Positions 7,758-16,108 are shown, counted from the stretch's first letter. The stretch: DNA of 41,150 nucleotides from Phytopseudomonas daroniae (GCF_004327285.1 NZ_QJUI01000029.1:1-41150); one strand, 5' to 3'. Notes: generated by a model from the letters alone, not told the origin. Made by a program: numbers and translations.

Positions 7758-9557
7758 TTAACTATCCAACTTGAGTACAGCAAGGAAGGCTTCCTGTGGA
7801 ATTTCCACGTTACCTACCTGCTTCATGCGCTTCTTACCAGCCTTCTGTTTTTCCAACAGCTTGCGCTTACGGCTTACGTCGCCGCCGTAGCACTTGGCCA
7901 GAACGTTCTTTCTCAATGCCTTGACAGTCGTACGCGCCACGATCTGCCCGCCAATGGCGGCCTGGATCGCCACGTCGAACATCTGCCGAGGGATCAGCTC
8001 TTTCATCTTCTCGGTCAACTGACGCCCTTTGTAGTGAGCGTTGTCCTTATGCACAATCAGCGCCAGCGCGTCGACCTTATCGCCGTTGATCAATACATCG
8101 AGCTTGACCAGGTTGGCCGACTGATAACGGTCGAAATGGTAATCCAGCGAGGCATAGCCACGGCTGGTGGACTTCAGGCGGTCGAAGAAATCGAGCACCA
8201 CTTCGTTCATGGGCAGATCGTAGCGAACCTGAACCTGGGTGCCGAGGAACTGCATGTCGCGCTGAACGCCACGCTTCTCGATGCACAGGGTGATGACGTT
8301 ACCCAGGTGCTCCTGCGGCACCAGGATGGTGGCCTGCACGATCGGCTCGCGGAAATCCTCGACCGAGGACACATCCGGCAGTTTGGACGGGTTATCGACG
8401 TAGATCGTTTCACCGTTCTTGAGCACGACTTCGAAAATAACGCTCGGCGCGGTGGTGATCAGATCCAGGTCGTACTCGCGCTCCAGGCGCTCCTGAATGA
8501 TCTCCATGTGCAACATACCGAGGAAGCCGCAGCGGAAGCCGAAGCCCAGGGCATCGGAGCTTTCCGGCAGGTACTGCAGCGACGAGTCGTTGAGGGTCAG
8601 CTTCTGCAGTGCATCGCGGAAATCTTCGAAATCGTCGGAGCTGACCGGAAACAGGCCTGCATACACTTGCGGCTGGATACGCTTGAAACCGGGCAGCATT
8701 TCGACGTCTGGCGTCGAGTTCAAGGTCAGGGTATCCCCCACCGGCGCGCCGTGAATGTCTTTGATGCTGGCGATGATAAAGCCCACTTCACCGGCCTTGA
8801 GGTCGGCGGTGGCGGTGTGTTTCGGGTTGAACACGCCAACGCTGTCGACCAGATGCACCTTGCCGGTGGACTTGACCAGGATCTTGTCGCCCTTCTTCAC
8901 CCGGCCGTGACGTACACGCACCAGCGAGACGACGCCCAGGTAGTTGTCGAACCAGGAATCGATGATCAGCGCTTGCAACGGCGCCTCGATGTCACCAGTC
9001 GGCGCCGGAATCGTATGCACCAGGCGCTCGAGCACCTCATCGACACCCATGCCGCTCTTGGCGCTGCAGGCCACGGCATCGGTGGCGTCGATGCCGATGA
9101 TCTTCTCGATCTCGTCCTTGACCCGATCCGGATCGGCCTGGGGCAGATCCATCTTGTTCAGCACCGGCATGACTTCCAGGCCCTGCTCGATGGCGGTGTA
9201 GCAGTTGGCGACCGATTGCGCCTCCACGCCCTGACCGGCATCGACCACCAGCAACGCGCCCTCGCAGGCGGCCAGCGAGCGGCTCACCTCATAGGTGAAG
9301 TCGACGTGGCCGGGCGTGTCGATGAAGTTCAGCTGATAGGTGATACCGTCCTGCGCCTTGTAATACAGGGTGACGCTGTGGGCCTTGATGGTGATGCCGC
9401 GCTCACGCTCCAGATCCATGGAATCGAGAACCTGGGCCTCCATCTCACGCGCGGTCAGACCACCGCACATCTGAATGAAACGGTCAGCCAGCGTCGACTT
9501 GCCGTGGTCAATGTGGGCAATGATGGAAAAATTGCGGATATGACTCAGGTCACTCAC
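7758..9557 (-). CDS. lepA: elongation factor 4 (LepA)
   Basis: LepA/EF4 is a ribosome-associated GTPase implicated in back-translocation and in 30S biogenesis. The 599-aa product has the full family layout: GTPase domain with G1 AHIDHGKST, G2 RGITI, G3 DTPGHVDF and G4 NKMDLP, then EF-Tu-like domain 2, two EF-G-like domains, and the LepA-specific C-terminal domain ending in KKRMKQVGNVEIPQEAFLAVL. Length is normal. It is the first gene of the lepA-to-pdxJ block; the 257-bp region upstream carries the mucD terminator and a short palindrome. Confidence 0.98.
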   Translation of the reverse strand: MSDLSHIRNFSIIAHIDHGKSTLADRFIQMCGGLTAREMEAQVLDSMDLERERGITIKAHSVTLYYKAQDGITYQLNFIDTPGHVDFTYEVSRSLAACEGALLVVDAGQGVEAQSVANCYTAIEQGLEVMPVLNKMDLPQADPDRVKDEIEKIIGIDATDAVACSAKSGMGVDEVLERLVHTIPAPTGDIEAPLQALIIDSWFDNYLGVVSLVRVRHGRVKKGDKILVKSTGKVHLVDSVGVFNPKHTATADLKAGEVGFIIASIKDIHGAPVGDTLTLNSTPDVEMLPGFKRIQPQVYAGLFPVSSDDFEDFRDALQKLTLNDSSLQYLPESSDALGFGFRCGFLGMLHMEIIQERLEREYDLDLITTAPSVIFEVVLKNGETIYVDNPSKLPDVSSVEDFREPIVQATILVPQEHLGNVITLCIEKRGVQRDMQFLGTQVQVRYDLPMNEVVLDFFDRLKSTSRGYASLDYHFDRYQSANLVKLDVLINGDKVDALALIVHKDNAHYKGRQLTEKMKELIPRQMFDVAIQAAIGGQIVARTTVKALRKNVLAKCYGGDVSRKRKLLEKQKAGKKRMKQVGNVEIPQEAFLAVLKLDS

Positions 9558-9703
9558 AGGACAACACTCGAAAAGGCCGCAGGCGACTGCCCGCCGAAAA
9601 TAGCCGCGAAGTTTAACCGAGTGGTTACCCCCACGTCACGTCGGGACAACCGCTTGAACGGGCTATTTACCTGCTTGAGCACTCGCGGAAACAAAAAATC
9701 AAC

Positions 9704-9721
9704 GCGAGAAAACTTTCTCGC
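9704..9721. promoter_or_regulatory. 18-bp palindrome upstream of lepA
   Basis: GCGAGAAA and TTTCTCGC form perfect 8-bp inverted arms around a 2-bp centre, about 150 bp upstream of the lepA start in the lepA/mucD spacer. The compact form is more like a protein-binding site than a terminator. No regulator can be named from the sequence. I could not identify a convincing lepA promoter in this spacer. Confidence 0.3.
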
Positions 9722-9766
9722 CTACCAGCGACAGCCCCATGGGCGGCGTCGCAAATAACCGGCCAT

Positions 9767-9794
9767 AAAAAAGGGCGACTCTCATCGCCCTTTT
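9767..9794 (-). terminator. rho-independent terminator of mucD
   Basis: Arms AAAAGGGCGA (9769-9778) and TCGCCCTTTT (9785-9794) pair perfectly around a 6-nt loop. On the minus strand the stem is followed by a run of six T. It lies 20 bases beyond the mucD stop codon, so it ends the algU-mucABD transcript before lepA. Confidence 0.85.
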
Positions 9795-9814
9795 ATCACA
9801 GCCGACGACAGGTG

Positions 9815-11254
9815 TTATTCAGCCAGTTTGAAGGTGATGAAACTGGCACGTCCCTGGCGTAGCACGCGCATGGAGACGGAACGGTTTTTCGGCAGCGACT
9901 GCGCGACCTCGGTGAAATTCTTCGCCGAACCGATTGCCTGGTTGTTCAGGTGCGTGATCACGTCGCCAGGACGCAGGCCGATCAGGGCAGCAGGGCCGTC
10001 CTGTACTTCGCGGATAACGACACCGCCTTTGAGATCCAGGGCCTTCTTCTGCTCACTGGTAAGTTCGCCGACACTGACGCCAAGACGGTTGCTGCTGCGC
10101 TCGACGCCCGGCGTAGCGCTTTCGGCGACCTCGTCGCCGTCATCGGCGGGCATGGTGCCAACGGCCAGACTCAGGTTTTTGCGCGCGCCCTCGCGAACGA
10201 TCTCCAGATTGGCCTTGGTACCCGGTTTCAAGACACCGACAAGGTGAGGCAGATCGGCGGACATGATAATCGGCTTGCCGTCCAGACTGAGAATCACGTC
10301 ACCCACCTGCAATCCGCCCTTGGCGGCCGGGCCGTCTTCAAGCACCTGGGCGACCAGCGCACCGGCCGGCTTCTCCAGACCGAAGGACTCGGCGAGATCC
10401 TTGTTCACTTCCTGGATGACCACACCCAGCCAGCCACGGCTGACCTTGCCGCTGGCCTTCAACTGATCGGCCACATCCATCGCCACGCTCATCGGAATGG
10501 CGAAGGACAGCCCCATGAAACCGCCGGAACGGGTGAATATCTGCGAGTTGATGCCGACCACTTCGCCATCCAGGTTAAACAGCGGGCCGCCCGAGTTACC
10601 CGGGTTGATCGCGACATCGGTCTGGATGAACGGCACATAACTTTCATTAGGCAGGCTGCGGCCCTTGGCGCTGACGATACCGGCAGTCACCGAGTGATCG
10701 AAGCCGAAGGGCGAACCGATGGCCAACACCCACTCACCCACCTTTAGGTTGTCGGAGTTGCCCAGTTTCACGGTGGGCAGATCGTCAGCGTCGACCTTGA
10801 GCAGGGCTACATCGCTGCGCGGATCGGTGCCTATCAGTTTGGCTTCCAGCTCGCTGCGGTCGGACAAACGCACGATGATCTCGTCGGCATCGGCGACCAC
10901 ATGGTTGTTGGTCAGGATGTAGCCATCCTTGGAAATGATGAACCCCGAACCCAGCGACTGAGCCTCACGCTGACGACCACCGCCACCTGGTGAGCGGGGC
11001 GGTTGAGGAATGTTGCGCTCGAAGAACTCGCGAAACATGGGCGGCAAGCCTTCGAGATCAGGAATGGCGAGACCACCATTGCTGGCGACGGCATTGGGTA
11101 CTTTCTGCCGGGTACTGATATTGACCACGGCAGGCGAAGCGGCTTCGACCAAAGGCGTGAAGTCCGGCAATTGCGCATGCGCGACAATGGACTGCCCCAT
11201 CATAAACACCGCGAACAGCGCGGCAGCGTAGGTTTTCAGGCTAGGCATCGACAT
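9815..11254 (-). CDS. mucD: periplasmic serine protease/chaperone MucD
   Basis: MucD is a DegP/HtrA-type periplasmic protease that clears misfolded envelope proteins and so restrains AlgU activation. The 479-aa product starts at the ATG at 11254 with a GGGGAAGAAA ribosome binding site. It has a signal peptide ending near AHAQ, a trypsin-like domain with His118 in ILTNNHVV, Asp148 in RSDVALLKV and Ser221 in NPGNSGGPLF, and two C-terminal PDZ domains (the second includes GGVVIREVQDGPAALIGLRPGDVI). A Gly-rich stretch (GGGGRQ) lies before the protease domain. It follows mucB after 107 bases, with no mucC between. A frame extended upstream to 11317 is open but has a poor start. Confidence 0.96.
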   Translation of the reverse strand: MSMPSLKTYAAALFAVFMMGQSIVAHAQLPDFTPLVEAASPAVVNISTRQKVPNAVASNGGLAIPDLEGLPPMFREFFERNIPQPPRSPGGGGRQREAQSLGSGFIISKDGYILTNNHVVADADEIIVRLSDRSELEAKLIGTDPRSDVALLKVDADDLPTVKLGNSDNLKVGEWVLAIGSPFGFDHSVTAGIVSAKGRSLPNESYVPFIQTDVAINPGNSGGPLFNLDGEVVGINSQIFTRSGGFMGLSFAIPMSVAMDVADQLKASGKVSRGWLGVVIQEVNKDLAESFGLEKPAGALVAQVLEDGPAAKGGLQVGDVILSLDGKPIIMSADLPHLVGVLKPGTKANLEIVREGARKNLSLAVGTMPADDGDEVAESATPGVERSSNRLGVSVGELTSEQKKALDLKGGVVIREVQDGPAALIGLRPGDVITHLNNQAIGSAKNFTEVAQSLPKNRSVSMRVLRQGRASFITFKLAE

Positions 11255-11361
11255 TACAGTTTCTTCCCCATCCAGAACAAACGAGCCCCCTGCGGGGCCA
11301 TCGGTAAAACAGAACATGACGATACAGCGGCACCATCGACCTTGATCGTTATCGTCGATCC

Positions 11362-12315
11362 TTATGGCGTTGCATGCACATCGTCGGTGCGCATCGACAT
11401 GGCGACACGCTCCGCCGTTCCCAACGGAATCTCTCCCACTACCGTAACCATGACATCTCCATCATCGGTTGTCAGGCGTCGGGAAACAGCCACGGTAGGC
11501 CCCAGCTGGCTGCGCGCATCGGCAACCGCCACACCATGCAAGGGCTCGAGGAATACGGAAAAACGCGCCAGGCCGTCATCGTAGATCAGACAATCGACGG
11601 TGTCTGCGGAGGCGGGGCTACGTCGCTGAGTCACAGCACTGAGATTGAAGCCAGGCGGCAGCCAATCGGAGTGCCAGAGCTCCGGCTGTTTCTTTTCGGC
11701 TTTGATGACGCGCACAGGTGCGCAATCGGCAGAAGGTTGCAGTACCGCAGCGGGCTGGATATTGGCGGTATCCAGTTGAGTGAACTGGAAACGCTCGAGC
11801 AACATGCCTTTATCGTTAACCAGTAACGATTTGAGCGGCAAGCCAGTTTCTCGATCCAGATGCAGTTCAACACCATAGCGATGCTGATCACGCGGTAGCA
11901 AACCAAGAACCACAGCCGGACGCCCCGCAACGCGGGATTCGCCGGTCACTCGCAGCTCATACCACTCGCCTAATTGCTCGGTATTCAAAGCATGGCTGGG
12001 CCACGCCTGGTCATCGACCAACTGAACGGGCAAAGAGCCGCTGGCGCATTGAGCCCGCCCATTGACCCGCAGCACTTCCTGAGGCGCACCATCGAGCCGC
12101 AGCAACCGCTCGCGCACGCCACCACCTGGCTCGACCTGACGCCAGATACTGTGGGTGGAAAGGTTGCCGTTGCGTTCGTAAACGAAAATGCCCTGGAAGC
12201 TTTGGCTGCTTTCGGCGTTATTCAGCCTCTGCAACCAGTCCTGAGCGTCGGCAGCCATGGCGGGTAGTGCCAAAAAGCTGCCGATCACCAGCGAAACAAC
12301 GGGAATGAAGCGCAT
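11362..12315 (-). CDS. mucB: sigma factor AlgU regulatory protein MucB
   Basis: MucB (RseB family) is a periplasmic protein that binds the periplasmic part of MucA and protects it from site-1 cleavage until envelope stress or lipids release it. The 317-aa product has a signal peptide (MRFIPVVSLVIGSFLALPAMA) and the two-domain RseB layout: an N-terminal LolA/B-like domain beginning AQDWLQRLNNAESSQSFQG, and a smaller C-terminal domain from about residue 210 that contacts MucA. Length matches the family. It starts 11 bases after the mucA stop, so both are translated from the same message. Confidence 0.95.
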   Translation of the reverse strand: MRFIPVVSLVIGSFLALPAMAADAQDWLQRLNNAESSQSFQGIFVYERNGNLSTHSIWRQVEPGGGVRERLLRLDGAPQEVLRVNGRAQCASGSLPVQLVDDQAWPSHALNTEQLGEWYELRVTGESRVAGRPAVVLGLLPRDQHRYGVELHLDRETGLPLKSLLVNDKGMLLERFQFTQLDTANIQPAAVLQPSADCAPVRVIKAEKKQPELWHSDWLPPGFNLSAVTQRRSPASADTVDCLIYDDGLARFSVFLEPLHGVAVADARSQLGPTVAVSRRLTTDDGDVMVTVVGEIPLGTAERVAMSMRTDDVHATP

Positions 12316-12326
12316 GCGCGTTCTTC

Positions 12327-12920
12327 TTAACGCTCTTCTACACTCGCAGATCGGGCGAACGGCAGCGCATTCTCTGCGGCACCGGGAGCAGACTGCTGAG
12401 CATGCTGACGCAAGTACTCAGGGAGACGCTGCTCATGCCAGCTTTCTCCTCCGGCGGAAACGTTTTCTACACTCGGTTGTTCGTCCGAAGTATTGAAACC
12501 CGCCAGAATGGCCGGCCCCTGAGCTTGCGGCAGAGCAATGGACGGTTGATCCTGCTGAGCCAGTTGTGCTCCGGCAACATCGTCCTGATTGTAGAAACGC
12601 ACACCGGCCAGCACCGCAACGGTTACGGTAGCCGCAACAGCTACGCGTCCCAGGCTACGCCAAGGGCCACGCACGACCTTTTTCTGTTCCTGCGCCACGG
12701 GCGTGACATCGTTTTCCAGGGCAGCGGAAACGGCTGCGGCGATGTCCAGCCGCGGCACCAGCAGATCCTTGTGCATCACGGCACGAGCGACCTGGTAACG
12801 CGACCAGGTAGCACGCAATTCGGCATCGTCGCTCGCACTGAGCACACGCCGAAATTCAAGTTCATCCGCTTCGTTATCCATCACCGCGGACAGCGATTCC
12901 TGCAGGGCTTCACGACTCAT
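12327..12920 (-). CDS. mucA: anti-sigma factor MucA
   Basis: MucA holds AlgU inactive at the inner membrane; regulated proteolysis of MucA (AlgW, then MucP, then ClpXP) frees AlgU. The 197-aa product starts at the ATG at 12920 with an AGAGGA ribosome binding site. Residues 1-80 form the cytoplasmic AlgU-binding domain (ALQESLSAVMDNEADELEFRR is typical), about 90-108 is the single membrane segment, and the rest is the periplasmic domain bound by MucB. The frame is intact to a normal length, so there is no truncation of the kind found in mucoid isolates. An Ala-Gly pair at residues 140-141 is in the area where AlgW cuts the P. aeruginosa protein; exact equivalence is not shown. Confidence 0.96.
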   Translation of the reverse strand: MSREALQESLSAVMDNEADELEFRRVLSASDDAELRATWSRYQVARAVMHKDLLVPRLDIAAAVSAALENDVTPVAQEQKKVVRGPWRSLGRVAVAATVTVAVLAGVRFYNQDDVAGAQLAQQDQPSIALPQAQGPAILAGFNTSDEQPSVENVSAGGESWHEQRLPEYLRQHAQQSAPGAAENALPFARSASVEER

Positions 12921-12951
12921 AGCGGTTCCTCTCTTGGCTGTCGCCGCTGTC

Positions 12952-13533
12952 TCAGGCTTCCTGCAACAGCGGTTGCAGGGACTTGTCGATGGCTTCACGC
13001 GCCCGAAAGATTCGCGAACGCACGGTGCCAACAGGACATTGCATGACGCTCGCAATGTCTTCGTAACTCAGACCATCAAATTCACGTAACGTTAGCGCGG
13101 TTCGCAAATCTTCTGGCAACTGTTGGATGCTCCGATGCACGGTGGCTTCGATTTCATCCCTCAGTAGCGCACGCTCGGGAGACTCGATGTCCTTGAGGGC
13201 ATGATCGCCGTCGTAGAACTCTGCATCCTCTGCGCTTACATCGTTATCCGGTGGCCGCCGACCGCGCGACACCAGATGATTCTTCGCCGTGTTGATGGCG
13301 ATTCGATACAGCCATGTATAGAACGCACTGTCACCGCGAAAGTTTCCCAGCGCCCGATAAGCTTTTACGAAAGCTTCTTGGGCTACATCCTGAGCTTCAT
13401 GGGTGTCGTGCACGAATCGCACGATCAACCCGAGAATCTTGTGCTGGTACTTCAGCACCAACAGATCAAACGCTCGCTTGTCGCCACGTTGAACGCGCTC
13501 GACCAGCTGCTGATCCTCTTCCTGGGTTAGCAT
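12952..13533 (-). CDS. algU: RNA polymerase sigma factor AlgU (RpoE/sigma-22)
   Basis: AlgU is the envelope-stress sigma factor controlling alginate, osmotic and heat responses, and its own operon. The 193-aa product has the ECF layout. Region 2 includes FDLLVLKYQHKILGLIVRF, then DVAQEAFVKAYRAL and FRGDSAFYTWLYRIAINTAKN. Region 4 includes LPEDLRTALTLREFDGLSYEDIASVMQCPVGTVRSRIFRAREAI. The length is exactly that of the P. aeruginosa protein. The ribosome binding site is GAGGAGT. A matching AlgU-type promoter lies 58 bp upstream, so the operon is autoregulated. First gene of algU-mucA-mucB-mucD. Confidence 0.98.
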   Translation of the reverse strand: MLTQEEDQQLVERVQRGDKRAFDLLVLKYQHKILGLIVRFVHDTHEAQDVAQEAFVKAYRALGNFRGDSAFYTWLYRIAINTAKNHLVSRGRRPPDNDVSAEDAEFYDGDHALKDIESPERALLRDEIEATVHRSIQQLPEDLRTALTLREFDGLSYEDIASVMQCPVGTVRSRIFRAREAIDKSLQPLLQEA

Positions 13534-13590
13534 GAATACTCCTCATTGAGCCCGTAGGAGGTCAGCGTCTGCCAGGATCGGTCTGCGAAA

Positions 13591-13617
13591 ATAGACTCGG
13601 GCCATGTGCAAAAGTTC
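13591..13617 (-). promoter_or_regulatory. AlgU-dependent promoter of algU-mucABD
   Basis: On the minus strand, GAACTT (13617-13612) is followed by exactly 16 bp and then TCTAT (13595-13591). The known AlgU/sigma-E consensus is GAACTT, 16-17 bp, TCTGA, so the -35 is perfect and the -10 matches at its first three bases. The distance to the algU start (about 60 bp) is suitable. Confidence 0.8.
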
Positions 13618-13970
13618 TCCCCCTCCGAACAAGCTTCCCGCAAAACATTTTTGGTTTTGCACGAAACGACGCACCAGGGCATGCCCCTGCTGCGCAAATA
13701 GTCTTAGATCGCCTGACTTGCCGAAACGAATCCCGCTGACGCGACCTTCGTTCGCCCGGCCCACCAAACACAGTCCCTCTCCGGGGCGACTCCGCTATAG
13801 AACCTTGACTACTAAGAAAGTTCATCCTGGCTATAGCAGAGCATATGAAACTCCAGCACCACTTGCGGTGGACAGCCCTGGGCAGGCACATCGCCAGCCG
13901 CCCACGATACACCTTCTGCTCGAGACAACCCACCGGACTGACTATTGTGCCGTTGCCCCCCTCTATATAC

Positions 13971-14040
13971 TAGGGTCTGTTGACGCTTCAGCACGACCGC
14001 GCTGCCCCTGCAACTTGCGCTGAAGCGTCAATAGACCCTA
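13971..14040. repeat. 70-bp palindromic repeat, family TAGGGTCTGTT
   Basis: Two 22-nt arms (13971-13992 and 14019-14040) are inverted copies with a single mismatch, separated by 26 nt. The outer arm reads TAGGGTCTGTT followed by GACGCTTCAGC. The outermost TA on both sides could be a target duplication, giving a 66-bp element that begins GGGTC and ends GACCC. A second member lies at 20574-20625. The transcript of nadB probably runs through it. Confidence 0.75.
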
Positions 14041-14070
14041 CCGGTCGCCACTCAGCGGAATATTCGAATA

Positions 14071-15687
14071 ATGAGCCAACATTTCCAGCACGACGTCCTG
14101 GTCATCGGCAGCGGCGCCGCCGGCCTGACCCTGGCCCTGACGCTCCCCGAACACCTGAGCATTGCCGTGCTGAGCAAAGGTGAATTGGCCAATGGCTCGA
14201 CCTATTGGGCTCAGGGTGGCGTGGCGGCCGTGCTGGACGATAGCGACACCGTCGATTCCCATGTGGATGACACACTGAATGCCGGCGGCGGCCTGTGCCG
14301 TGAAGACGCCGTGCGCTTCACCGTGGAACACAGCCGCGAAGCCATTCAGTGGCTGATCGACCAAGGGGTGCCCTTCACTCGCGACGATGAACATGATCGC
14401 GAGGATGGCGGTTTCGAGTTCCATCTGACCCGCGAGGGCGGTCATAGCCATCGGCGGATCATCCACGCCGCCGATGCGACCGGTGCCGCGATCTTCAACA
14501 CCCTGCTCGAACGCACGCGTCAGCGCAGCAATGTCGAACTACTCGAACAACGCGTAGCAGTGGATCTGATCACCGAGCGCAAACTCGGCCGCGAGGGGCT
14601 GCGCTGTCTGGGTGCCTATGTGCTGGATCGGCGCAGCGGCGAGGTGGACACCCATCACGCACGCTTCGTCATTCTCGCCACGGGTGGCGCGGCCAAAGTC
14701 TACCTCTATACCAGCAACCCGGATGGCGCTTGCGGTGACGGCATCGCCATGGCCTGGCGCGCCGGCTGCCGGGTCGGCAATCTGGAGTTCAACCAGTTCC
14801 ATCCGACCTGCCTGTATCATCCTCAGGCCAAGAGTTTTCTGGTCACCGAGGCGCTGCGTGGCGAAGGCGCCCTGCTGCGCCTGCCCAACGGCGAACGCTT
14901 CATGCCACGCTTCGACCCACGCGAGGAGCTGGCACCGCGGGATATCGTCGCCCGCGCCATAGACCATGAAATGAAGCGCCTGGGTGTCGACTGTGTCTAT
15001 CTGGATATCAGCCACAAGCCGGCGGACTTCGTCAAAAACCACTTCCCCACCGTTTATCAACGCTGCCTGGAATTCGGCATCGATATCACCCGGCAACCGA
15101 TACCCGTAGTACCTGCGGCGCACTACACCTGCGGCGGCGTGCTCGTCGATCAGGCCGGGCGTAGTGATGTGCCCGGCCTTTATGCCATCGGCGAAACCAG
15201 CTTCACCGGGCTGCACGGCGCCAACCGCATGGCCAGCAACTCCCTGCTCGAATGCTTCGTCTATGCGCGATCAGCGGCCGCCGACATCGTTGCCAATCTG
15301 AACCAGGTGCAAATGCCTGCCGACCTGCCGTCCTGGGACGCCAGCCAGGTCACCGATTCGGATGAAGACGTGATCATCGCCCACAACTGGGACGAACTGC
15401 GGCGCTTCATGTGGGACTACGTCGGCATCGTGCGCACCACCAAGCGCCTGCAGCGTGCGCAACATCGTGTGCGCCTGCTGCTCGACGAAATCGACGAGTT
15501 TTATAGCAATTACAAGGTCAGTCGCGATCTGATCGAGCTGCGCAACCTCGCACAGGTAGCCGAACTGATGATTCTTTCGGCCATGGAGCGCAAGGAATCG
15601 CGGGGCCTGCATTACACGCTGGATTACCCGGAGCTGCTGACCGAAGCCCGGGACACTATTCTGCGACCCGCCAACGCTGACGACTGA
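14071..15687 (+). CDS. nadB: L-aspartate oxidase
   Basis: NadB oxidises L-aspartate to iminoaspartate, the first step of de novo NAD synthesis, with FAD as cofactor and NadA as the next enzyme. The 538-aa product has the N-terminal FAD-binding motif (VLVIGSGAAGLTLAL), the substrate loop region GSTYWAQGGVAAVL, the conserved HSHRRIIHA, the active-site region HYTCGGVLVDQAGR, and GETSFTGLHGANRMASNSLLE. The C-terminal helical domain of succinate dehydrogenase/fumarate reductase flavoprotein type is complete. The last 32 bases overlap the convergent ygfX gene. Its placement next to algU is the same as in P. aeruginosa. Confidence 0.97.
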   Translation: MSQHFQHDVLVIGSGAAGLTLALTLPEHLSIAVLSKGELANGSTYWAQGGVAAVLDDSDTVDSHVDDTLNAGGGLCREDAVRFTVEHSREAIQWLIDQGVPFTRDDEHDREDGGFEFHLTREGGHSHRRIIHAADATGAAIFNTLLERTRQRSNVELLEQRVAVDLITERKLGREGLRCLGAYVLDRRSGEVDTHHARFVILATGGAAKVYLYTSNPDGACGDGIAMAWRAGCRVGNLEFNQFHPTCLYHPQAKSFLVTEALRGEGALLRLPNGERFMPRFDPREELAPRDIVARAIDHEMKRLGVDCVYLDISHKPADFVKNHFPTVYQRCLEFGIDITRQPIPVVPAAHYTCGGVLVDQAGRSDVPGLYAIGETSFTGLHGANRMASNSLLECFVYARSAAADIVANLNQVQMPADLPSWDASQVTDSDEDVIIAHNWDELRRFMWDYVGIVRTTKRLQRAQHRVRLLLDEIDEFYSNYKVSRDLIELRNLAQVAELMILSAMERKESRGLHYTLDYPELLTEARDTILRPANADD

Positions 15688-16108
15688 ACTTCAAGCGGAC
15701 ACGCAATCGCCGATGCATGTCGCGGGGCATGCCATCAGCCGGGATACACAGGCTGCGTACAGGATACTGGCCAGGCAGGCGGAACCGTACGATGACCAGC
15801 CACGGCAGCGCGATGCTATCGGGCAACAGGGTGATAGGCAGCCAGTCACCCTCTTCACGCCGCGCCTGCCACCCCTCGTCATCATGACGCAGACTTCGGA
15901 AAGCGCCAGGGCTACTCAGCAGCACGTGCCGAGGCAGCACCCACGCAGCATGGGCAGCGCCTATCAGCAAACCCGCAATCCGCGCCCAGACCGGAATATC
16001 CACCAACAGCAGCGTGAACAACGCCAGCGCCAGGGCGCAAAGATAAACCTCCAGCAACCGTCGCGACGGCTGCCAGTGACATTCGAAGCGCTTATTTGGG
16101 CTGGACAC
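15656..16108 (-). CDS. ygfX: YgfX family membrane protein
   Basis: The 150-aa product has a short N-terminal Trp/Arg-containing cytoplasmic segment (FECHWQPSRRL), two adjacent membrane helices (about residues 19-37 and 40-58) and a hydrophilic C-terminal domain with LPDSIALPWLVIVRFRLPGQ. This is the layout of YgfX/CptA, the partner encoded beside SdhE in gammaproteobacteria. The E. coli pair was described as toxin CptA and antitoxin CptB, but SdhE is better known as a flavinylation factor, so a toxin role here is unproven. It overlaps sdhE by 17 bases and runs 32 bases into the end of nadB on the other strand. Confidence 0.8.
   Translation of the reverse strand: MSSPNKRFECHWQPSRRLLEVYLCALALALFTLLLVDIPVWARIAGLLIGAAHAAWVLPRHVLLSSPGAFRSLRHDDEGWQARREEGDWLPITLLPDSIALPWLVIVRFRLPGQYPVRSLCIPADGMPRDMHRRLRVRLKFSRQRWRVAE

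Larger units (their letters stand above)
13534..14070. other. 537-bp divergent spacer between algU and nadB
   Basis: No gene is supported here. Reading frames on both strands are open for up to about 140 codons but have no good start or recognisable product. It holds the AlgU promoter (13591-13617), a 7-bp-arm inverted repeat with A/T-rich loop just upstream of it (GCAAAAC at 13640-13646, GTTTTGC at 13654-13660), a 70-bp palindromic repeat (13971-14040), a weak TATACT-type -10 for nadB near 13966-13971, and a perfect 10-bp palindrome (TATTCGAATA, 14061-14070) abutting the nadB start. Confidence 0.6.

Noticed and set aside
8034..9758. 574-codon open frame antisense to lepA
   Set aside because: High-G+C codon bias of lepA leaves the opposite strand open. 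The product is His/Gln/Val-rich without a recognisable domain, and lepA is certain.
11255..11317. Longer MucD start at 11317
   Set aside because: The extra 21 residues are not a signal peptide and would precede the real one. The ATG at 11254 has a clear ribosome binding site.
12327..12920. Possible mucoid-type truncation of mucA
   Set aside because: The frame is complete at 197 residues with cytoplasmic, membrane and periplasmic parts.
13604..14023. 139-codon open frame in the algU-nadB spacer
   Set aside because: It runs through the AlgU promoter region and into the palindromic repeat, has no good ribosome binding site and its product is unrecognisable.
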